The notes under the pieces were generated by a model. That model saw nothing but the letters and a program-made list of their open reading frames with translations, searched no databases and was not told the origin of the DNA. From an uncultured Myxococcales bacterium (lineage in GTDB: Bacteria; Myxococcota; UBA727; VGSZ01), in contig CAJBHN010001214.1 of assembly GCA_903952805.1 (NCBI GenBank), forward strand, positions 1 through 8,577: DNA of 8,577 bases, given 5' to 3'. Made by a program: the position numbers and the translations under genes. This document shows positions 1 through 4,945 of this stretch, in pieces. Numbering within the stretch: position 1 is the stretch's first letter; each line of letters opens with the position of its first letter.

Positions 1-1484
1 ACGCCGGCCCCGACGACGGCGGCCATGACGGCGTCGGGGAGGCGTCGGCGACGATGGAGGCGTCCGATGGTGTGCAGTGCTCCCCACGCCAGGCAGGCCG
101 CAGTGACGAGGCTGTAGTGAAACGCGGTGCCCCACATCTCGCGCTTGTCTGACAGCAAGCGCTCCGCCAGGTTTGGCAGGGCGAGGGCGAGGCCCTCCCA
201 GGACGCCAGCGGCAGGTGGGCGAAGCCGGCGGACAGCGTTGTCACCGTCGCCACTTTGGTCGACGGCGTGAGCAACAGCGCGACGGTCTGACCCGGATGC
301 CAAAGCATCGACGCCGCGGCTTCACCGAGGCTTCCAGCGGGGGTGTCGCCGACGCCGGGAAAACGGGCGGCATGGACCATGCACGTGCTACCGCCCTCGA
401 GGAGGCCTGGCTGGATGACCCCGACCACGACGACGAAGCCGGCCAAGCCCGCCACACTGACGCCAATGCCCATTCGTCGCCATCCCGGGCGGCCAACGAC
501 CAACACGGCCCCGACGCCGACGAGATAGAGCCAGGCCGACTCTTTGGTGCCTGCCATCAGGGCGGCCAGCACGGCGACGCCGACAACGCGCCACCGGTTT
601 GGAGGCTCCTCGACCAGCAACAGCAGGAGCAAGAGGGCCAGCGGAACCAGGGCGATCTCATGAACATCAAAGAGCAGCGCCGACTGGACGCCGACATGAA
701 AGCACCAGGCCACCACCAGCGCCAACGACGTCAGGGGGCCAAGGCCGCGTCGTCGGGCCAGCAGAGCCAGTGGGATGGCTGCGGCTGCCACGACGACGTT
801 TTGGGCAATGATGAGCCAGGCGCTGTCGTCGGTGCCCTCCATCAGCCACGCGAGCGGAGCCGTGATGACGAGGCTCGGCATGAAGTGGTTGGTGCCGCCC
901 CAAAAGGCGACGTCGCCAAGCACCGCCGACCTGGCCTGCAGGCTGAATGCATCGCCGTGGGCGAAGAGCCAGGCATTGTGCAGATAACAGCCGTAGTCCC
1001 ACGAGCCCGATCCGAAGCGCTGGTGCCTCTCGACGGCGAAGACGCCATAGACGACGCTGGCGATGGTGGCGACGCTGACCGCACCCAGGAGATACGGGCG
1101 CACGGGACCGGGTGGTCCCAACGACGGCAGCGCCGTCGGTCGACGCCCCAGCAGCCACCATCCCGCCGAGCACACCGCCACGGCTGCGACGGCCACAGCA
1201 CCGGTCCACGAGCGCAGGGCCAGGGGAGCGGCAGCGAGGACAGGCATCAACGCGACCATCAACCACACGGCGCTTCGATGTCGCCACACCAGGACGGCAC
1301 CGCCGACGGCACCAGCGACCCAGGCGGCATCGGCACCGTGGTGGGCGAAGTCGCCCGCCACCGCGACCGCGACGGCACCCACAGCGCCGAGGACAGCGCC
1401 GGCAGCGATCACCAGCCCCGCCTGGCCTGAGGGCGCGCCGGTCCAGGCAGGGGTGGGGTCAGGGGGGGGAGTGCTTTGGGTCAT
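1..1484 (-). CDS. DUF2079 family polytopic membrane protein (partial, 3' end outside window)
   Basis: The minus strand reads open from an ATG at 1484 to the left edge, giving 494 complete codons with no stop, so the C-terminus is missing. After a Pro/Ser-rich N-terminus (about residues 1-20) the protein is mostly hydrophobic, with roughly ten or more likely membrane segments (for example about 22-43, 72-90, 95-112, 130-150, 200-215, 222-243, 275-291, 315-331, 338-358). DUF2079 hallmarks appear in order: a soluble stretch with W162-D163-Y164 and 'HNAWLFAHG' (169-177), 'NHFMPSL' (199-205), 'LLARRRGLG' (241-249), 'FDVHEIAL' (272-279), 'TKESAWLY' (313-320), and 'LPNLAERLLSD' (436-446). The family is uncharacterised but resembles multi-pass GT-C glycosyltransferases that use polyprenyl-phosphate sugars. 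That activity, and a link to the divergent glycosyltransferase, is inference. No strong ribosome binding site precedes the ATG, so the exact start is uncertain. A run of eight C lies in codons 6-8. Confidence 0.85.
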   Translation of the reverse strand, partial: MTQSTPPPDPTPAWTGAPSGQAGLVIAAGAVLGAVGAVAVAVAGDFAHHGADAAWVAGAVGGAVLVWRHRSAVWLMVALMPVLAAAPLALRSWTGAVAVAAVAVCSAGWWLLGRRPTALPSLGPPGPVRPYLLGAVSVATIASVVYGVFAVERHQRFGSGSWDYGCYLHNAWLFAHGDAFSLQARSAVLGDVAFWGGTNHFMPSLVITAPLAWLMEGTDDSAWLIIAQNVVVAAAAIPLALLARRRGLGPLTSLALVVAWCFHVGVQSALLFDVHEIALVPLALLLLLLLVEEPPNRWRVVGVAVLAALMAGTKESAWLYLVGVGAVLVVGRPGWRRMGIGVSVAGLAGFVVVVGVIQPGLLEGGSTCMVHAARFPGVGDTPAGSLGEAAASMLWHPGQTVALLLTPSTKVATVTTLSAGFAHLPLASWEGLALALPNLAERLLSDKREMWGTAFHYSLVTAACLAWGALHTIGRLHRRRRLPDAVMAAVVGAG

Positions 1485-1500
1485 GGGCGTCGGGCAGGGG
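1450..1500 (+). repeat. G-rich tract (C8 run in the 5' codons of the minus-strand gene)
   Basis: On the plus strand this stretch carries G runs of 4, 4 and 8 (1450-1453, 1455-1458, 1462-1469), followed by GGG at 1478-1480, 1485-1487 and 1492-1494 and GGGG at 1497-1500. The runs are separated by short loops, so G-quadruplex formation is conceivable. On the minus strand the 8-G run is a C8 homopolymer inside codons 6-8 of the DUF2079 gene. Whether it has any regulatory effect is unknown. Confidence 0.5.
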
Positions 1501-1537
1501 CTTCGTTTCCGGCGGGAGCGTGCTAGAGGCTGGCATC
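1485..1537. promoter_or_regulatory. Divergent intergenic region (DUF2079 gene / glycosyltransferase operon)
   Basis: These 53 nt separate two divergent start codons, so they should hold control signals for at least one unit. Upstream promoter elements could also lie inside either 5' coding region. I cannot pick out a convincing -35/-10 pair or a -24/-12 element. The left end continues the G-rich tract and the right end holds the ribosome binding site of the glycosyltransferase gene. The call rests on gene orientation only. Confidence 0.35.
1525..1529 (+). promoter_or_regulatory. Ribosome binding site of the GT2 glycosyltransferase gene
   Basis: AGAGG lies 8 nt before the ATG at 1538. It decides the start: the open frame extends upstream to 1112, but that part is antisense to the DUF2079 gene and does not look like glycosyltransferase sequence. 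Confidence 0.65.
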
Positions 1538-2536
1538 ATGAAGGTCAGCCTCGTCGTTCCTTGTCTCAACGAAGAGGACAATATCCCCCGTCTCGTCGAG
1601 GAAATCGACAAGATGGGGTTGACGCTGGGCCATGAGCTCGAAGTCATCCTCATCGACGACGGCAGCCGGGACCAAACGCCGGCCATCATCAAGGCCCTTG
1701 CGCAGCGTGATCCGCGCTACCGGGCCATTATTTTTCGTCGCAATTTTGGTCAGACGGCGGCGATGGTGGCCGGCTTCGACCATGCCACCGGCGACGTCAT
1801 CGTGCCCCTGGACGCCGACCTGCAAAACGATCCGGCCGACATCCCCCGGCTCGTCGCGGAGTTGGAGAAGGGCTTCGACGTGGTGTCGGGGTGGCGCAAG
1901 CAGCGCCAAGACAAGCTGTGGTCACGGCGGTTGCCGTCGGTGTTGGCCAATCGCTTGATCGCCAGGGTCGGCGGCGTCGACATCCACGACTACGGCTGCA
2001 CCCTGAAAGCGTACCGACGCAGCGTCCTCGACAACGTACGCCTCTACGGAGAAATGCATCGTTTCATCCCGATTCACGCCGCCTGGGCCGGGGCCCGCGT
2101 GACCGAATTGGTGGTCAATCATCGTCCGAGGGTGGCGGGCGTCTCCAACTACGGTGTCGGTCGGACGTTCAAGGTTTTGCTCGATTTGCTGACGGTGAAA
2201 CTGCTGGGCAGCTATGCGACCAAGCCGATCTATTTCTTTGGCTTTTATGGCTTTCTTTTGCTCGGCATGGGCGGCGCGTGTGGCGTCGCTGTCGCGGGGC
2301 TGAAGCTCTCGCAGGCTTTTTTTGAGAGCTACTGGCAGCACACGTTTTCGCTGGGCCTGCTTGGAGCCTTCCTGGTACTCCTCGGGGTGCAAAGTGTCAT
2401 GTTGGGATTGCTTGCCGAGTTGCAGGTCAGAACATATCATGAATCGCAACAGAAGCCGATATATCTGGTGCGTGAGAGTGTGAACGGCGGTGGCGCCGTT
2501 GTCGATGGCGATCAGGCCAGCAGGAGCATGACGTGA
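1538..2536 (+). CDS. Polyprenyl-phosphate glycosyltransferase, GT2 family (ArnC/DPM1-like)
   Basis: This 332-residue protein has the layout of the membrane-bound GT2 enzymes that move a sugar from a nucleotide donor to undecaprenyl/dolichyl phosphate on the cytoplasmic face. The N-terminal GT-A domain starts at once with 'VVPCLNEEDN' (6-15), then 'IDDGSRDQT' (39-47), 'RNFGQTAAM' (68-76) and the metal/nucleotide-binding 'DADLQNDP' (92-99). 'RQDKLWSRR' (123-131), 'DYGCTLKAYRR' (151-161) and 'VSNYGVGR' (202-209) match positions typical of ArnC. Two membrane segments follow at about 228-254 and 269-296, then a short polar tail. ATG 1538 is chosen for its ribosome binding site and family-like N-terminus. 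The stop overlaps the ugd start by 4 nt, indicating translational coupling. The sugar cannot be read from sequence: ArnC transfers formylated aminoarabinose, DPM1 mannose, GtrB-like proteins glucose. The adjacent ugd makes a UDP-glucuronate-derived donor plausible, but this is inference. Confidence 0.92.
   Translation: MKVSLVVPCLNEEDNIPRLVEEIDKMGLTLGHELEVILIDDGSRDQTPAIIKALAQRDPRYRAIIFRRNFGQTAAMVAGFDHATGDVIVPLDADLQNDPADIPRLVAELEKGFDVVSGWRKQRQDKLWSRRLPSVLANRLIARVGGVDIHDYGCTLKAYRRSVLDNVRLYGEMHRFIPIHAAWAGARVTELVVNHRPRVAGVSNYGVGRTFKVLLDLLTVKLLGSYATKPIYFFGFYGFLLLGMGGACGVAVAGLKLSQAFFESYWQHTFSLGLLGAFLVLLGVQSVMLGLLAELQVRTYHESQQKPIYLVRESVNGGGAVVDGDQASRSMT
2522..2526 (+). promoter_or_regulatory. Ribosome binding site of ugd, inside the glycosyltransferase gene
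   Basis: AGGAG lies 6 nt before the GTG at 2533. It supports the GTG start and the 4-nt overlap (GTGA, 2533-2536) with the upstream stop codon. The nearby ATG at 2528 is in another frame and sits too close to the site. Confidence 0.75.
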
Positions 2537-3831
2537 AGGTTGCAGTCATCGGTACGGGGTACGTGGGTTTGGTGACTGGCGCGGGGTTGGCTGATGCCGG
2601 CCTCGAGGTCACCTGCGTCGACATCGACGAGGCACGGGTCAAACTCCTGCGAGACGGCGAAGTGCCGTTTTATGAGCCGGGTCTCGATGACCTCGTACGT
2701 CGCACGACGGCGACCAGGCGCCTGACCTTTACGAGCGACCTCAAGGGTGCGGTCGACGGTCGCTCGGTGGTGTTGCTGTGTGTTGGCACGCCGTCTCTGC
2801 CCGATGGCTCCGCCGATCTGTCGGCTGTCGAGGCGGCCGCGCGTTCCGTTGCCGACGCGGCGACCGGCCCCCTGGTCCTGGCCACCAAGAGCACGGTGCC
2901 CGTGGGAACCGCGGCGCGGCTGCGCACCATCGTCGCCAACAGCCGTCATCAGGTGCTGGTGGCGTCGAACCCCGAGTTCCTCAAAGAGGGGGACGCCGTC
3001 AACGACTTCTTGAAGCCCGAGCGCATCATCATTGGCGCCGACGACGAACTCGCCCGCACCACGCTTGAGCAGCTGTACCGCCCATTGCTGCTGCGCGAGC
3101 CGCGCTTGTTCTTCATGTCGACGACGTCGGCTGAGCTCACCAAATACGCCGCCAACGGCATGCTCGCCACGCGCATCAGCTTCATGAATGAGCTGGCCGG
3201 GTTGTGTGAGGTCGTCGGCGCCTCCATCGACGACGTCCGTCGCGGCATCTCGTCAGACGCCCGCATCGGCAAGTCTTTTCTGTACGCCGGCGTTGGATAC
3301 GGCGGCTCCTGCTTCCCCAAGGATGTGAAGGCCCTGGTGCACACCGGCCGAAGCCACGGCGTGCCGATGTCCATCCTGGAAGCCACCGACGCCGCCAATC
3401 TGCGGCAGCGAGGGGTGATGCTCGACAAGGTCGTGCGCCACTTCGAAGGCGCCCTCGCGGGCAAGACCATCGCCGTTTGGGGGTTGGCGTTCAAGCCTCG
3501 GACCGACGACATCCGCGAAGCGCCGGCCATCCCCCTCATCGAGGGGCTGTTGGCCCAGGGGGCCATCGTGAAGGCGTGGGACCGGGCAGCGGTCAAGAAT
3601 GCCCGGGCCCGCTTTGGCGACAAAGTCCGCTTTGGCGACGACGAATATGCCGTGTGCGACGGCGCCGACGCCCTGGTGGTGATGACGGAGTGGCCCGAGT
3701 TCCGCATGCCTGAGTGGAGCGACATCGAGCGGCGCTTGCGCAGCAAGGTCGTCTTTGATGGGCGCAACATCTACGACGCTGAGGCGCTGCGCGCGCGCGG
3801 CTTCAGGTACATCGGCATCGGACGACCCTGA
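2533..3831 (+). CDS. ugd: UDP-glucose 6-dehydrogenase (UDP-glucose/GDP-mannose dehydrogenase family)
   Basis: Ugd oxidises UDP-glucose to UDP-glucuronate in the cytosol with two NAD+, supplying capsule, exopolysaccharide and lipid-modification pathways. The protein is 432 residues, the normal family length, and appears complete. The Rossmann dinucleotide motif 'GTGYVGLVTG' is at 7-16, with the acidic end of the second strand at 'VDID' (29-32). 'YEPGLDDL' (47-54), 'VGTPSLPDG' (84-92), 'KSTVPVGT' (119-126) and 'NPEFLKEG' (146-153) follow. The central domain carries 'KYAANGMLA' (204-212) and the catalytic cysteine Cys260 in 'YGGSCFPKD' (256-264). The C-terminal UDP-binding domain has 'WGLAFKPRTDDIREAP' (316-331) and 'DGRNIYD' (409-415). 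The start is GTG 2533, and the gene is co-transcribed with the preceding GT2 gene. A GDP-mannose or UDP-ManNAc dehydrogenase is less likely given the Ugd-like signatures. No defect is seen. Confidence 0.95.
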   Translation: MKVAVIGTGYVGLVTGAGLADAGLEVTCVDIDEARVKLLRDGEVPFYEPGLDDLVRRTTATRRLTFTSDLKGAVDGRSVVLLCVGTPSLPDGSADLSAVEAAARSVADAATGPLVLATKSTVPVGTAARLRTIVANSRHQVLVASNPEFLKEGDAVNDFLKPERIIIGADDELARTTLEQLYRPLLLREPRLFFMSTTSAELTKYAANGMLATRISFMNELAGLCEVVGASIDDVRRGISSDARIGKSFLYAGVGYGGSCFPKDVKALVHTGRSHGVPMSILEATDAANLRQRGVMLDKVVRHFEGALAGKTIAVWGLAFKPRTDDIREAPAIPLIEGLLAQGAIVKAWDRAAVKNARARFGDKVRFGDDEYAVCDGADALVVMTEWPEFRMPEWSDIERRLRSKVVFDGRNIYDAEALRARGFRYIGIGRP

Positions 3832-3843
3832 AGACTCCGCGCC

Positions 3844-3864
3844 CTCGACGTCGGTGTCGGCGAG
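3844..3864. terminator. Weak hairpin between convergent ugd and recR
   Basis: In the 34-nt gap between the ugd and recR stop codons, two 7-nt arms (3844-3850 and 3858-3864) can pair with one A-G mismatch around a 7-nt loop. No T-run follows on either strand, so this is not a classical intrinsic terminator. It is listed because the position suits a bidirectional end signal. Confidence 0.2.
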
Positions 3865-3865
3865 A

Positions 3866-4474
3866 CTACATCGATCGGCGCAGGGCGATCGCGCGGGCCA
3901 GCGTGGGCTTGTCGGCGAACTGCAGGTCGCCACCGACGGGAACGCCAGAGGCGATGCGCGACAAGGCGATGCCATGGGGCCCCAGCAGCCGGGCCAGGTA
4001 CAATGCAGTGGCCTCGCCGTCGACGGACGGCGGCGTCGCCAGGATGATTTCTCTCACGGCCTTGTCGTCGCCATGGAGCCTGGCCAACAGCGGCTGGAGA
4101 CGCAGGTCGTCAGGACGGGTGCCGTCGAGGGGGGAAATGGTTCCGTGCAACACGTGGTAGCGCCCGCGAAACTCGCTGGTGGCCTCGATGGCGGCCATGT
4201 CCTGGATGGTCGACACGACGCAGAGGACGGTGTCGTCCCGGCGGTGGTCGTCGCAGACGGAGCAGGCGCCGGCGTTGGCCGTCAGGGTGCAGCAGCGGGA
4301 GCACTCATGGACGTGGTCGGCGACGTCGACGAGTGCCTCGGCCAGGGCATGCAGCAGGGCCCGGTCTTGTCGCAGCAGGTGGTGCACGAGGCGCATGGCC
4401 GTTCGCTCGCCGATGCCGGGCAGTCGGCTGAGTTGGGAGACAAGGGCCCGAATCGGGTCGGCTGTTCTGCTCAT
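3866..4474 (-). CDS. recR: Recombination mediator protein RecR
   Basis: RecR acts with RecO (and RecF) to load RecA on SSB-coated single-stranded DNA at gaps and stalled forks. The product is 202 residues, the usual length. The order is as in the family: an N-terminal helix-hairpin-helix with 'LSRLPGIGERTAMRL' (15-29), a four-Cys zinc site (Cys58, Cys61, Cys71, Cys74), a Toprim domain (about 82-160) with 'RGRYHVLHG' (103-111) and 'SPLDG' (114-118), 'DGEATALYLARLL' (152-164), and the C-terminal 'GVPVGGDL' (177-184). The Toprim strand that normally ends in Val-Val-Glu reads Val-Val-Ser (Ser88), while Asp92 is kept. The frame is open upstream to 4774, but that part lies inside ybaB; ATG 4474 fits homologues, although no clear ribosome binding site precedes it. 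It lies 73 nt downstream of ybaB in the same direction and probably in one operon. Confidence 0.94.
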   Translation of the reverse strand: MSRTADPIRALVSQLSRLPGIGERTAMRLVHHLLRQDRALLHALAEALVDVADHVHECSRCCTLTANAGACSVCDDHRRDDTVLCVVSTIQDMAAIEATSEFRGRYHVLHGTISPLDGTRPDDLRLQPLLARLHGDDKAVREIILATPPSVDGEATALYLARLLGPHGIALSRIASGVPVGGDLQFADKPTLARAIALRRSM

Positions 4475-4547
4475 GGCACACCACTGATGCACGTGACCAA
4501 CGACGTCGCTACAGCCGGGCGATGGCAGCGCGGGTGATGGAGCCTGA

Positions 4548-4862
4548 TCAGAACATGCCGCCGGGGAGACCCATGGCGCCGGCCATGTTGCGGGCATTGT
4601 CGGTGCGCACGTCTTCGACGCGGGCGAGGGCCTGGGTGAAGGCCGCGCGCACGAGATCCTCCAGCAGCGTGAGGTCGTTGACGTCGACGGCGGCTTTGTC
4701 GATGGCCACCTTGGTGACTTCATACAGGCCGTTGAGTTGGACTTTGACCATGCCGCCGCCGGCCTGGCCTTCAACGACTGTCTGCTTGAGTTCCTGCTGC
4801 ATACGCTCTTGCATCTGCTGCGCCTGCTGCATCATCTCTGTGAGCTTGGACGGGTCGAACAT
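4548..4862 (-). CDS. ybaB: YbaB/EbfC family nucleoid-associated protein
   Basis: This is a complete 104-residue protein of the YbaB/EbfC family: small homodimeric DNA-binding proteins that coat the nucleoid and are often encoded just before recR. The N-terminus is a Gln/Met-rich amphipathic helix (about 5-27: 'KLTEMMQQAQQMQERMQQEL'). It is followed by the family core 'GGGMVKVQLNGLYEV' (35-49), 'KVAID' (51-55), 'LLEDLVRAAFTQAL' (66-79) and a Met/Gly-rich C-terminus. The start ATG has a GGAGG site. recR follows 73 nt downstream. dnaX, the usual first gene of this group, is absent; instead uvrC diverges 83 nt away. The exact biological role of the family remains loosely defined. Confidence 0.93.
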   Translation of the reverse strand: MFDPSKLTEMMQQAQQMQERMQQELKQTVVEGQAGGGMVKVQLNGLYEVTKVAIDKAAVDVNDLTLLEDLVRAAFTQALARVEDVRTDNARNMAGAMGLPGGMF

Positions 4863-4945
4863 GGGGCCTCCGCGACATGATGGTCAGTCTCCTCGTCTAG
4901 CGATTCGGGTCGGGAACGGAAACACCCATGGCGCGTTAGGGACCA
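4863..4945. promoter_or_regulatory. Divergent intergenic region (ybaB-recR / uvrC)
   Basis: These 83 nt lie between two divergent start codons and should hold promoters for both repair-related units. I see no clear -35/-10 pair on either strand, no convincing LexA-type inverted repeat and no terminator-like structure. The call rests on orientation. Confidence 0.4.
4867..4871 (-). promoter_or_regulatory. Ribosome binding site of ybaB
   Basis: On the minus strand GGAGG lies 4 nt before the ATG at 4862, which is close but acceptable. A second purine-rich site, GAGGAG (4889-4894), lies 10 nt before an out-of-frame ATG at 4878. Confidence 0.6.

Noticed and set aside
216..1430. 404-codon plus-strand open frame
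   Set aside because: It is antisense to the DUF2079 gene. Its product is Gln/His/Arg-rich with no domain, whereas the minus strand gives a coherent membrane protein with family motifs.
1112..1537. N-terminal extension of the glycosyltransferase frame
   Set aside because: It overlaps the divergent DUF2079 gene. The conserved GT2 start (MKVSLVVPCLNEE) and a ribosome binding site lie at 1538.
2949..3770. 273-codon minus-strand open frame
   Set aside because: It is antisense to ugd, Ser/Arg-rich, without recognisable motifs.
3832..3865. 34-nt convergent gap as a strong intrinsic terminator
   Set aside because: Only an imperfect hairpin without a T-tract is present; it is listed as a low-confidence feature.
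4475..4547. 73-nt gap between ybaB and recR examined for a terminator or small gene
   Set aside because: No stem with T-run, no start with ribosome binding site and no RNA-like structure was seen.
4475..4774. Upstream extension of the recR frame
   Set aside because: It lies mostly inside ybaB in another frame and has low-complexity sequence; RecR homologues begin near the ATG at 4474.
4771..4878. 35-codon minus-strand frame overlapping the ybaB start, with a GAGGAG site 10 nt upstream of its ATG
   Set aside because: It could be a leader peptide coupled to ybaB, but it overlaps ybaB in another frame, has no recognisable content, and ybaB has its own GGAGG site.
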